The notes: a model not told the origin generated them from the letters alone. A DNA stretch of 5,532 nt from QHWK01 sp035315685 (GCA_035315685.1 DATFXR010000569.1:1-5532), one strand, 5' to 3'; counted from the stretch's first letter, positions 1 through 5,532 are shown. Program-made: numbers and translations.

Positions 1-639
1 CGGCACGTAGGCGTCGACCTTCGACGTGAGGTGCGGCCACGTCGACAGTTCCGCCCGCGCCGGGACGTAGCGGGTGAGCGCGATGCCCCAGGCCGCGGGC
101 CCGCGGCTCGCGTAGCGCAGGCTGCGGAACGGGATCGCGAAACGGACGACATAGCCTGACGCGGTGAGGCGTCCCTCGGCGGCCCACACCGCATCGAAGC
201 TGTAGTCGTCGTCTTCGCCTTCGGTGATGACACCGTCGCGCTGAACCCCGAGGGCGTTCACCTTGAAGACGTAGGCGCGGCGCCCGTCGTGGAACGTGTC
301 GAGGGCAACCGAGACGTAGTCGTCGCCGGAGAGGTCGTCACGGCGGCTCAGATGTGCGCGAACCGCCGCCGGATTCTCCTCGCAGACGAACGTCACATAC
401 AGCCTGTCTCGATCGAACGTGACGTCGGCCGTCGTGGCGAGCGTTGCCGGCTCGCCATCGTTCGGATCCCGCTGGCGGAAGTCGGTGACGCGACCGGCGC
501 CTGCTGGAACCTGCTCGTAGCCGTCCAGGCCTGGCGGCGCCTCGGTTCGGGCGATGGCCAGCGAGGCATTGCCCGCCGCCTCGGCGGCGCCCACTGCGAG
601 CGACAACAGAGCGCTGGCAACGAACAGGGTGGCTCTCAT
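1..639 (-). CDS. Secreted CBM9-like / DUF5916-type protein, N-terminal part (runs off left edge)
   Basis: Reading left from the ATG at 637-639, the frame stays open for 213 codons to the window edge, so the C-terminus is missing. Residues 1 to about 22 look like a signal peptide (MRATLFVASALLSLAVGAAEA), pointing to export. Residues about 30-212 match the N-terminal carbohydrate-binding family 9-like domain that precedes DUF5916. Visible landmarks are FRQRDPNDG (54-62), SRRDD (98-102), DTFHD (114-118), FKVNALGVQRDG (125-136), DAVW (149-152), FAIPFRSLRY (167-176) and WGI (184-186). Family members are usually about 700-800 residues, with a long C-terminal part that may form an outer-membrane barrel; their substrate is not established, so 'carbohydrate-binding' rests on fold similarity only. 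The ATG is chosen for the signal peptide that follows it. The Shine-Dalgarno is weak (GACGAG upstream), and the frame is open back to a TGA at 718-720 with no other ATG. It lies 83 bases after the small repeat-protein gene. Confidence 0.85.
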   Translation of the reverse strand, partial: MRATLFVASALLSLAVGAAEAAGNASLAIARTEAPPGLDGYEQVPAGAGRVTDFRQRDPNDGEPATLATTADVTFDRDRLYVTFVCEENPAAVRAHLSRRDDLSGDDYVSVALDTFHDGRRAYVFKVNALGVQRDGVITEGEDDDYSFDAVWAAEGRLTASGYVVRFAIPFRSLRYASRGPAAWGIALTRYVPARAELSTWPHLTSKVDAYVP

Positions 640-678
640 GATGGGCTCGTCGGGTGATTGAGCGTGGTTCGGAAACTG

Positions 679-710
679 GCGCGGTGCGGCTCGCCACGTC
701 CGCACCGCAC
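679..710 (-). terminator. GC-rich perfect hairpin between two genes, possible terminator or leader structure
   Basis: The minus strand contains GCGGTGCGG (700-708), a 10-base loop (690-699), then the exact reverse complement CCGCACCGC (681-689). One G-U and one G-C pair extend the stem to 679/710. It begins 12 bases after the stop of the small repeat protein, where an intrinsic terminator would sit. Only a short TTT (673-675) follows a few bases later, so it is not a canonical terminator. It also falls about 40 bases upstream of the CBM9-like gene and could instead shape that gene's 5' leader. The stem is certain; its role is inferred. Confidence 0.4.
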
Positions 711-722
711 GCAGGTTTCACG

Positions 723-1040
723 CTAGACGGCCGCTTTCGGGTGCTTCGGACCTTCGCCCTTCACGTCGCCGGGCGGGTCATCGGCGCCGTTCTTGGCGAC
801 CTGGGACTTCGGGTGCTTCGGACCTTCGCCTTTCACGTCGCCGGGCGGATCGTCCGCGCCGTTCTTCGCGACGTGCGACTTCGGATGCCGCGGCCCTTCG
901 CCCTTCACGTCGCCCGGCGGGTCATCCGCGCCGTGCTTGCCGATCTGCGTGGCGGACGGGGTCAACGTGCGCGTGGTATTGAGCGCGATTGCTGCGAACG
1001 CGAGCGTGATACCGAGAGCGGCGACCATGATGCGCGTCAT
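723..1040 (-). CDS. Small exported protein with three 24-residue Gly/Pro/Asp/Lys repeats
   Basis: This 105-residue protein is not one I recognise. Residues 1-4 (MTRI) are short and basic, and residues 5-20 are hydrophobic (MVAALGITLAFAAIAL), so it has a signal peptide or an N-terminal membrane anchor. Residues 33-56, 57-80 and 81-104 are three head-to-tail repeats sharing the core GADDPPGDVKGEGP followed by (R/K)HPK. Each repeat is rich in Gly, Pro, Asp and Lys with almost no hydrophobic residues, so the mature part is probably disordered and near-neutral in charge. The start at 1040 is set by a strong GGAGG six bases upstream; an ATG at 1082 in the same frame would place 14 charged residues ahead of the signal sequence and lacks such a site. 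Within the repeats the DNA differs mostly at synonymous third positions, which supports this reading frame. It lies between the ADOP permease (149 bases upstream) and the CBM9-like gene. Function unknown. Confidence 0.75.
   Translation of the reverse strand: MTRIMVAALGITLAFAAIALNTTRTLTPSATQIGKHGADDPPGDVKGEGPRHPKSHVAKNGADDPPGDVKGEGPKHPKSQVAKNGADDPPGDVKGEGPKHPKAAV
729..944 (-). repeat. Three 72-bp in-frame tandem repeats inside the small exported protein
   Basis: The units are 873-944, 801-872 and 729-800 in reading order, each exactly 72 bp (24 codons). The second and third units encode identical residues over their first 22 codons yet differ at six codons, all synonymous (for example Ala GCG/GCC, Asp GAC/GAT, Lys AAA/AAG). 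The first unit has replacements only near its ends (Ile/Val, Gly/Ala, His/Asn, Arg/Lys, His/Gln); its 14-codon core has synonymous changes only. The duplication is therefore not brand new, and the encoded core appears to be kept by selection. Confidence 0.95.
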
Positions 1041-1046
1041 GAGTGT

Positions 1047-1051
1047 CCTCC
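1047..1051 (-). promoter_or_regulatory. Shine-Dalgarno site fixing the start of the small repeat protein
   Basis: GGAGG on the minus strand lies six bases before the ATG at 1038-1040, close to ideal spacing. It decides between this start and the in-frame ATG at 1080-1082. In the rest of the 1041-1189 gap I see no convincing -35/-10 pair, so the repeat-protein gene may be read through from the permease gene or use a promoter I cannot recognise. Confidence 0.8.
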
Positions 1052-1161
1052 AGTCGTTGCGCGCACGCGGCGAGGACCTCATGTCGTCCGCCGGGTACTG
1101 CGCTGTTGTCTGGAGGGTGTGACGGACAGGAACGAGGCGCGGAACAGGTTTCGTCGCTGTT

Positions 1162-1182
1162 ATTCCGAATTCCTAATTGGAG
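1162..1182 (-). repeat. Three degenerate copies of an AT-rich heptamer just after the permease stop
   Basis: On the plus strand the three consecutive heptads are ATTCCGA, ATTCCTA and ATTGGAG. They begin seven bases beyond the permease TAA (1190-1192) in the direction of transcription. They are variants of the ATTCTTA heptad arrayed at 4346-4380, and the 11-mer AATTCCTAATT occurs in both places (1168-1178 and 4366-4376). Three decayed units alone would be weak evidence; the shared 11-mer and the same position after a stop codon make common origin plausible. Confidence 0.5.
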
Positions 1183-1189
1183 GAGGCCG

Positions 1190-3856
1190 TTAATCGGATC
1201 GGAGCGCAACGGCGGGCTCCACACCAGCCGCCCGCCGCGCTGGCGCGATGCAGGCGCTCGCGCCGACGATCACGACGAGTGCGGCCGCGGCGACGTAGTA
1301 CAACCAATCCGCCGCCGCCGAGCCGTAGAGGAGATGGGTCACCAGTCGCGTGGCGGCCTGTGCCGCGCCGATGCCGGCGACCGCGCCACTCCCGACGACC
1401 AGCAGGCCGTCGCGAACGATCGCGCGGACGATTCGCGCTCGCGCCGCGCCGAGCGCCATGCGGATGCCAATCTCGCGGGTGCGCCGCGCCACCGCGAACG
1501 ACAACACGCCGAACAGACCGATCCCGGTCAGCAGGACGGCCAGGGCGGCCGTGTAGCCGACGAACGCCGCGCCGATGCGGGCCGGCCGCATCAGCCCCTC
1601 GAGCTGGATCGGCATCGTGATCGCCTCGGAGATCGGCACATCGGGGTCGACGCGATTCACTTCCCGCACGAGCGCGGGCAGCATCGCTGCCGGATCGCCC
1701 GCGATGCGAATCGCCAGCCGCGAGTCGATCTCCGCCGGATTCTGCCAGAACGGGGTGTACACCCACGATTCCGGCAGCGCCGCCCGACTCCCCAGTCGGA
1801 TATCTTCGACGATGCCGACGACGCGATGCGGCGTCTTGCTGACGAGCAACGTCGCGCCGAGCGCCTGACCGTCGGGCCACAGGCGCGCCGCCAGCGTTTG
1901 GTTGACTACGGCGACGTGCGGCGATGACACGACATCGCCAGCGTCGAACTCGCGGCCGCTGATCAGCGGTGTTTGCAGCGTCGCAAAATAATCAGGGCCG
2001 ATTTCGTTGAAGCGTGCGCGTACCTGCTGGCCGGTCCACGACGGCAGCGCTATCGCCGTCGCGCCGCCGTTGAGGACCGTGCCGACACCGACCATGCTCA
2101 CCGACTCGACTGACGGCACGGCGGCCAGGCGCTGCACGACGTCGCGTTGAAAGCGCTGGGCGCGCTCCGGCGGATACTTGAGCAGCCGCGGCCGTACCCG
2201 AAGCACGGCGAGGTGCGTCGCGTCGTAGTTGCGGCCCGTCACCATCGTTCGCGCGCCAGCGGCGAGCAGGGCGGCAACCGACACCATCGCAACCGCCGCC
2301 GCCGCCTGCACGCCGAGCAGCCAGGCGCCCGGTATGCGTCGCGCCGCGGTCGATCGCGGCGTCGCGTCGCTGACGCCGGTGCGCCGCGCTACACGTAGCG
2401 CCGGTCCGACGCTGATGACCAGCGCGGCAACGAGCGCGGCCCCGATCGTGATTGCCGCAATGGCCGGCGGCTGGCCGAACAGATACCGCAGCGGATGGCC
2501 TTCGTCATCGACCGTGAAGAACGCCGCGGCAAGCATCCCGATGAAGAGACGCGACAGGACCACACCGCCGATCCCGCCGGCGGCGCCGACCATCAGCCAC
2601 TCGGTGCTGACCTGGCGGACGACGCGCCGGGCCCCGGCGCCAAGCGACAGGCGAATCGCGAATTCCCCGGCGCGCGCCGCGGACTGCGCGGTCGAGAGTC
2701 CGGCCAGATTCGCACAGCAGACGGCGAGCAGCAGGAACGCGACCGCGGCCAGCATCGCGACGAGGCGCGGCTCGTCGTCGTCTTCGGACATCCCACGCAC
2801 GTCGGTCACGGCGACGCCGCTGTTCTCGCCGGCACGCGCGTGCAGCCACGACGCCGGCATCAGCGTCGGCATCTCCGCCGCCGCGCTCGCGACCGTCTGC
2901 CCCGGCGCGAGCCGACCGATCATCTGCAGCACGCTGCAGTCGGCGGCGAGCGCATCGTCGCACCAGCGGTAGCCGACGCGCAGCATCATGGTCGGAATGT
3001 AGACCTCGATGGGAACCGGCGTCGTGCCGACGAAGTCCGACGCTGCGATGCCGACGATCGTGAAGTCGACGCTGTTGATCCTGAGGTGCGATCCCACCGC
3101 ATCGGGCGACGCAGCGAACCACGTGCGCCACAGGTTGCTGCTGATCACGGCCACGCGATCGCGATCGGGAACCTGGTCCTCCGGCTCGTGAAAGAAACGG
3201 CCGAGCACCGGCTCGAGGCCGAGCAGCCGGAAGAAATTGGCCGACACGGCCGCGCCGTTGATCTCTTTCACGTTGCCGTTCGCCGTTACGAACAGCGGCG
3301 CCGTTGGATAGTGCGCAGCGAGGCCGCTCAAGGTCCTGGTGCGGTCGCGGAACGACACGTAGTCCGGATACGACACCGGCCCGAGGATGCGGACGCGCTC
3401 GGCTTCGCGCACGGCCAGGCGTTCGGGGTTCCAGCGGATGCGCGTCCCCGACACGGCGACGAGCTCGGACGGCCGCTGCACGGGCAGGCGCTGCACGAAG
3501 AGCGTGTGTGCCAGCGTCAGCACCGTCGCGATTGCCGCGGTCGACAAGGCAATCGTCGCGACCGCCGTCATCGCGAACAGCGGGGCGCGCCGCATGGTGC
3601 GCCCGCCGTAGCGAAGATCCTGCAAGACGGATTCGACGAAGCTGATGCCGCGCGCGTCCCGATGCGCTTCTCTGATTTGATCGAAGCCGCCGAGCGCCAG
3701 ATGCGCCTGACGGATGGCCTCGTCCCGGCCCATTCCCGCGGCCAGCCGTTTCTCGATCTCGTGTTCGAGATGGAGCCGAAGCTCTTCGTCGAGCTCGCGC
3801 TCGACCGTGTCGCGACGGAACAGCGCGCGCAGGCGGTGGCCCAGATCCGCACGCAT
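1190..3856 (-). CDS. ADOP-family duplicated ABC-type permease (MacB/FtsX fold)
   Basis: This is an 888-residue inner-membrane permease of the 'acidobacterial duplicated orphan permease' type, related to MacB. Residues about 1-85 form the soluble prefix domain typical of the family (LRALFRRDTVERELDEELRLH). A membrane helix follows (about 94-117), then a first periplasmic MacB-type domain (120-330), three helices (365-389, 419-446, 464-487), another helix (511-534), a second periplasmic domain (540-740) and three final helices (764-790, 815-839, 849-872). This is a tandem duplication of the MacB plan in one chain. The second half keeps the classic FtsX/MacB motif REIGIRMALGA (794-804); the first half has a diverged version, GEFAIRLSLGAGA (397-409). 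MacB relatives couple ATP hydrolysis on a separate subunit to periplasmic movements rather than ordinary transport, and no ATPase gene is in the window. ATG at 3856 is preferred; GTG directly before it (3857-3859) is possible. No Shine-Dalgarno is visible and the start is 9 bases after the PadR stop, so translation is probably coupled. Substrate unknown. Confidence 0.93.
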   Translation of the reverse strand: MRADLGHRLRALFRRDTVERELDEELRLHLEHEIEKRLAAGMGRDEAIRQAHLALGGFDQIREAHRDARGISFVESVLQDLRYGGRTMRRAPLFAMTAVATIALSTAAIATVLTLAHTLFVQRLPVQRPSELVAVSGTRIRWNPERLAVREAERVRILGPVSYPDYVSFRDRTRTLSGLAAHYPTAPLFVTANGNVKEINGAAVSANFFRLLGLEPVLGRFFHEPEDQVPDRDRVAVISSNLWRTWFAASPDAVGSHLRINSVDFTIVGIAASDFVGTTPVPIEVYIPTMMLRVGYRWCDDALAADCSVLQMIGRLAPGQTVASAAAEMPTLMPASWLHARAGENSGVAVTDVRGMSEDDDEPRLVAMLAAVAFLLLAVCCANLAGLSTAQSAARAGEFAIRLSLGAGARRVVRQVSTEWLMVGAAGGIGGVVLSRLFIGMLAAAFFTVDDEGHPLRYLFGQPPAIAAITIGAALVAALVISVGPALRVARRTGVSDATPRSTAARRIPGAWLLGVQAAAAVAMVSVAALLAAGARTMVTGRNYDATHLAVLRVRPRLLKYPPERAQRFQRDVVQRLAAVPSVESVSMVGVGTVLNGGATAIALPSWTGQQVRARFNEIGPDYFATLQTPLISGREFDAGDVVSSPHVAVVNQTLAARLWPDGQALGATLLVSKTPHRVVGIVEDIRLGSRAALPESWVYTPFWQNPAEIDSRLAIRIAGDPAAMLPALVREVNRVDPDVPISEAITMPIQLEGLMRPARIGAAFVGYTAALAVLLTGIGLFGVLSFAVARRTREIGIRMALGAARARIVRAIVRDGLLVVGSGAVAGIGAAQAATRLVTHLLYGSAAADWLYYVAAAALVVIVGASACIAPARRAAGVEPAVALRSD

Positions 3857-3865
3857 CACGGCACG

Positions 3866-4204
3866 TCACGCCGTGTCGAGCAGCAGGGCGACGGCAGCGG
3901 TGAGCGTACGCCATGCCTCCGCCTGGGCGTCGAGCTGCTTCCGGCCGGAGCGTGTCAACGCGTAGAACTTGGCGCGGCGATTGTTGTCGGACGCGCCCCA
4001 CTCCGCCTTGATCCAGCCGCGCCGCTCGAGCCGATGCAGCGCTGGATAGAGCGATCCCTGCTGGACGCGGAGCGCATCCTTCGAGATCTGCTGAATGCGA
4101 TCGGAGATCGCCCACCCGTGCTGCGGCTCGAGGGCGAGCGCCTTGAGAATCAGGAGGTCGAGCGTCCCCTGCGGCAGGTCGATTTTCTGCGATCGATCGG
4201 CCAT
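3866..4204 (-). CDS. PadR-family transcriptional regulator
   Basis: This 112-residue protein has the usual length of a short (subfamily-2-like) PadR regulator. It starts with the family signature LPQGTLDLLILKAL (10-23), followed by a helix-turn-helix whose recognition helix covers VQQGSLYPALHRLERRGW (47-64). The wing follows, with NNRRAKFYALTRSGRKQL (74-91), and a C-terminal helix (about 92-110) should mediate dimerisation. Members of this family normally repress their own operon and are relieved by ligand or phosphorylation; the inducer here is unknown. The gene directly precedes the ADOP permease (9 bases from TGA to ATG), a pairing seen very often in Acidobacteriota, so the permease is its likely target. 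Its start is supported by AGGGGAG eight bases upstream (4213-4219). A perfect inverted repeat overlapping a likely promoter (4229-4262) is the natural operator, suggesting autoregulation. Confidence 0.95.
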   Translation of the reverse strand: MADRSQKIDLPQGTLDLLILKALALEPQHGWAISDRIQQISKDALRVQQGSLYPALHRLERRGWIKAEWGASDNNRRAKFYALTRSGRKQLDAQAEAWRTLTAAVALLLDTA

Positions 4205-4212
4205 CCGGCGCG

Positions 4213-4219
4213 CTCCCCT
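4213..4219 (-). promoter_or_regulatory. Shine-Dalgarno site for the PadR gene
   Basis: AGGGGAG on the minus strand sits eight bases before the ATG at 4202-4204 and supports that start. No second such site is visible at the permease start, in keeping with coupled translation of the two genes. Confidence 0.7.
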
Positions 4220-4228
4220 ATTCCTTCG

Positions 4229-4252
4229 ACAGGAGACTAGTCGATCTCCTGT
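4229..4252. promoter_or_regulatory. Perfect 8-bp inverted repeat, probable PadR operator
   Basis: ACAGGAGA (4229-4236) and its exact reverse complement TCTCCTGT (4245-4252) are separated by 8 bases (CTAGTCGA, itself two 4-base palindromes). The half-sites are centred 16 bp apart. It lies 25-48 bases upstream of the PadR start and overlaps the predicted -10 and spacer. PadR proteins bind as dimers to inverted repeats of this kind, often with ATGT/ACAT-like arms, so an autoregulatory operator is the best reading. The symmetry is seen directly; the binding is inferred. Confidence 0.65.
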
Positions 4253-4262
4253 AGAAGTGCAA
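4234..4262 (-). promoter_or_regulatory. Candidate promoter for the PadR-permease pair
   Basis: On the minus strand TTGCAC (4257-4262) and TAGTCT (4234-4239) are separated by exactly 17 bases. Each hexamer matches three of six consensus positions (TTG of the -35; first, second and last T/A/T of the -10), so the match is modest. It is favoured by its spacing, by its place just upstream of a good ribosome site, and by the inverted repeat that overlaps it. Confidence 0.45.
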
Positions 4263-4273
4263 GGGGAGCGAGA

Positions 4274-4376
4274 AATTGAGAAGTAAGAAGTAAGAATTAA
4301 GAATTCGTGTCACGCTGCCTCACTTGCGGGCCGCCGTGATCACGCATTCTTAATTCTTAATTCTTAATTCCTAATT
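4274..4376. other. Long imperfect hairpin built from opposed heptamer arrays
   Basis: The arms 4274-4314 and 4335-4376 can pair with 36 Watson-Crick pairs, four mismatches, one G-T and one bulged base (4340), around a 20-base GC-rich loop (4315-4334). The longest unbroken stretch is 14 pairs (4291-4304 with 4346-4359). The outer stem is the AT-rich heptamer array and the inner stem is GTGTCACG-like sequence. It lies between the protease stop and the PadR promoter, so it could end protease transcripts, protect their 3' ends or insulate the PadR promoter. It has no clear T-run, so it is not a standard intrinsic terminator. Confidence 0.7.
4280..4307 (+). repeat. Left heptamer array (four units)
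   Basis: Four consecutive 7-bp units read GAAGTAA, GAAGTAA, GAATTAA and GAATTCG. The third is the same heptamer, on the opposite strand and in a different phase, as the ATTCTTA unit of the right array. AT-rich sequence of this kind stands out against the GC-rich genes on both sides. Confidence 0.8.
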
Positions 4377-4380
4377 CTTA
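4346..4380 (+). repeat. Right heptamer array (five units) abutting the protease stop codon
   Basis: Five consecutive 7-bp units read ATTCTTA three times, ATTCCTA once and ATTCTTA again. The array continues directly into the protease stop codon (4383-4385): read on the minus strand, the last base of TAA begins an AATTAAG unit. A 7-bp period is not a multiple of three, as expected of non-coding repeats. Short heptanucleotide tandem repeats between genes are known in cyanobacteria (STRR sequences); this one has a different sequence. Confidence 0.9.
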
Positions 4381-4382
4381 AT

Positions 4383-5532
4383 TTACTGCTGTGCGGTCGA
4401 GGTCTTCTTCGCCGCAATCTCAGCCTTCAGGACCTCTACCGCCTTCTCAATCTGCGCATCCCGGCCCTTGACGAAATCAGCCGGCGTGTTGTCGATCGGC
4501 ACATCGGGCGGCACGCCGTAGTTCTCCATGTTCTGGCTGGTCACCGTCCACACGCCACTGGCCGGCGTGCGAATCGTCGATCCGTCGAGCAGGGTGTACG
4601 CGCCGGTGCCGATCACGGCGCCCATCGTCGGCACGCCGACGACTTTGCCGAGGCCGAGCGCCTTGAAGCCGGCGGGAAACATTTCCGCGTCCGACGCCGA
4701 TCGCTCGTTCTGCATCACCACCATCGGCCCGTAGAAGTTCTGCGGCCGCGGCTGCTGGAAGCCGGCGTCGCGGCCGATCGTGTACTGATACTCACGGCCG
4801 GCAAGAATGCTGAGCAACTCCTGATCGATCCCGCCGCCGCCGTTGAAGCGCTGGTCGATCACCAGCGCCTTCTTCGTGCGATTGGCCGCGAGATCGAGCT
4901 GGAACTGCCGCAATGACGGCGCATCCATCGCGCGGATGTGGAGGTAGCCGATCTCACCGTTGCTCAGCTTCGTGACCATGTCGCGACGATCGTCCACCCA
5001 GCGCGCGTACTGCAGATCGCCGAACGCCTGACCGTTTGCCGGCGTGATCGCCACCTCCCAGGCGCCGTCTTTCGATGGCTTGTCGTTGACGAGGAAGTGG
5101 AACTTGTTGCCCGCCGCAATCGTGAGGTAGCGCCAGTAGTTCTCGGAGGTCTTCAACTCGTGTCCGTCGATCGCGATCACGAAGTTGCCGCGCTGCAGCT
5201 TGAAGTAATCGTGATCGGCGGGCCCCGCCGTGTAGATGTGACCGACGGTGTAGTAGCCGGACGGATCGCTCACGACGTCGAAGCCCGGATAGCGCGTCTG
5301 GACGGTGTTCCGCATCGGGTTCGGCCCGCCGCTGACGCCGGTATGCGACGCGTTGAGGTGACCGATCATCATCATGATGATCGTGTGCAGCTCGTCCTCG
5401 TCCACGAGGTTGTCCAGCAGCGGTTCGTACATCTCCCGCACCGCGTTCCAGTTCGCGCCGTGCATCTTCGCGTCGTAGAAGCGGTTCTTCATGATCCGCC
5501 AGCCCTCGTTGAACACCTGCGCGCGCAGCGCC
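4383..5532 (-). CDS. Tricorn-like S41 peptidase, C-terminal part (N-terminus beyond right edge)
   Basis: The visible 382 or so codons match the C-terminal half of tricorn-type serine proteases (peptidase family S41), exported or envelope enzymes that cut peptides. The frame is open to the window edge (ALRAQV upstream of FNEGWRIMKNRFYD), and this is family core sequence, so the GTG at 5514-5516 is an internal valine and not a start. Counting that valine as 1, the order is: helical core C1 (about 1-70), a PDZ domain (about 75-160), and catalytic core C2 (about 180-345). The tricorn active-site set is complete by comparison with the archaeal enzyme: Ser57 and His58 in LNASHTG, nucleophile Ser275 in ERSASDAEMF, and Glu331 in MENYGVPPD. 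The glycine-rich NGGGG (225-229) is also present. Full-length members are around 1,000-1,100 residues with an N-terminal beta-propeller, expected outside the window. The C-terminal tail (KKTSTAQQ) ends at a TAA touching the heptamer array. Confidence 0.92.
   Translation of the reverse strand, partial: ALRAQVFNEGWRIMKNRFYDAKMHGANWNAVREMYEPLLDNLVDEDELHTIIMMMIGHLNASHTGVSGGPNPMRNTVQTRYPGFDVVSDPSGYYTVGHIYTAGPADHDYFKLQRGNFVIAIDGHELKTSENYWRYLTIAAGNKFHFLVNDKPSKDGAWEVAITPANGQAFGDLQYARWVDDRRDMVTKLSNGEIGYLHIRAMDAPSLRQFQLDLAANRTKKALVIDQRFNGGGGIDQELLSILAGREYQYTIGRDAGFQQPRPQNFYGPMVVMQNERSASDAEMFPAGFKALGLGKVVGVPTMGAVIGTGAYTLLDGSTIRTPASGVWTVTSQNMENYGVPPDVPIDNTPADFVKGRDAQIEKAVEVLKAEIAAKKTSTAQQ

Noticed and set aside
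338..721. Minus-strand open frames (such as 338-721 and 393-620) overlapping the CBM9-like gene
   Set aside because: They are in other frames than the one that reads the signal peptide and the CBM9-like motifs, and their translations are Arg-rich and patternless.
729..944. A possible CRISPR or other spaced-repeat array
   Set aside because: The 72-bp units are contiguous, with no variable spacers, and are in-frame codon repeats.
1080..1082. Upstream ATG as the start of the small repeat protein
   Set aside because: It would put a charged 14-residue extension ahead of the hydrophobic signal segment and has no clear ribosome site, whereas the ATG at 1038-1040 has GGAGG at ideal spacing.
793..1122. 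A plus-strand frame also showing a repeat (SPFTSPGGSSAP units) opposite the small exported protein
   Set aside because: Any tandem DNA repeat is a repeat in all frames. Differences between units are silent in the minus-strand frame, which also has the GGAGG site and signal sequence.
1043..1927. A 294-codon plus-strand open frame across the permease 3' end
   Set aside because: It has low-complexity Arg/Asp/Gln-rich translation, overlaps a real gene, and has no family resemblance or ribosome site.
2495..4240. A 581-codon open frame on the plus strand opposite the permease and PadR genes
   Set aside because: Its translation is rich in Arg, Ala, Asp and His with no domain pattern. It is the reverse shadow of two clearly recognisable genes, whose codon bias in GC-rich DNA keeps the antisense frame open.
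4315..4344. The CGTGATCACG palindrome (4335-4344) as an independent operator
   Set aside because: It is explained as part of the inner stem of the long hairpin, pairing with CGTGTCACG at 4306-4314; no separate regulator or promoter is next to it.
5514..5516. GTG as the start codon of the S41 peptidase
   Set aside because: The frame is open upstream to the window edge and the sequence around it (AQVFNEGWRIMKNRFYD) is conserved internal tricorn core, so this is an internal valine.

Overview
The window is high-G+C DNA that looks like an Acidobacteriota chromosome, possibly the Vicinamibacteria. That placement is an inference from gene content: a PadR-type repressor directly coupled to a duplicated 'ADOP' permease, a tricorn-type S41 protease, and a secreted CBM9-like/DUF5916-type protein. 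This mix is typical of soil Acidobacteriota, and no marker gene confirms it. All five genes I can support lie on the minus strand, so transcription runs from the right edge to the left.

In order of transcription: (1) 4383-5532 is the C-terminal part of a tricorn-like S41 peptidase with its catalytic Ser-His-Ser-Glu set intact; its N-terminus is beyond the right edge. (2) 4205-4382 is a gene-free, partly AT-rich gap. It holds tandem 7-bp repeats in two opposite-facing blocks that form a long imperfect hairpin (4274-4376), followed by a likely PadR promoter and a perfect inverted-repeat operator (4229-4252). (3) 3866-4204 is a PadR-family regulator. (4) 1190-3856 is an 888-residue ADOP-type permease starting 9 bases after the PadR stop codon. 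(5) 1041-1189 is a gap in which three degenerate copies of the same heptamer lie just after the permease stop. (6) 723-1040 encodes a small exported protein of 105 residues made of a signal or anchor segment plus three 24-residue Gly/Pro/Asp/Lys repeats. (7) 640-722 is a short gap with a GC-rich perfect hairpin. (8) 1-639 is the N-terminal 213 codons of a secreted CBM9-like/DUF5916-type protein, which runs off the left edge.

The PadR and permease genes form a self-contained regulatory/transport unit, probably autoregulated. No ABC ATPase is present in the window. The protease, the repeat protein and the CBM9-like protein are envelope or secreted proteins by their sequence, but nothing here proves that they work together. 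The least ordinary elements are the small repeat protein, whose repeat core varies only at synonymous sites, and the heptamer arrays with their long hairpin. I saw no CRISPR array, tRNA, rRNA, insertion sequence or phage gene.
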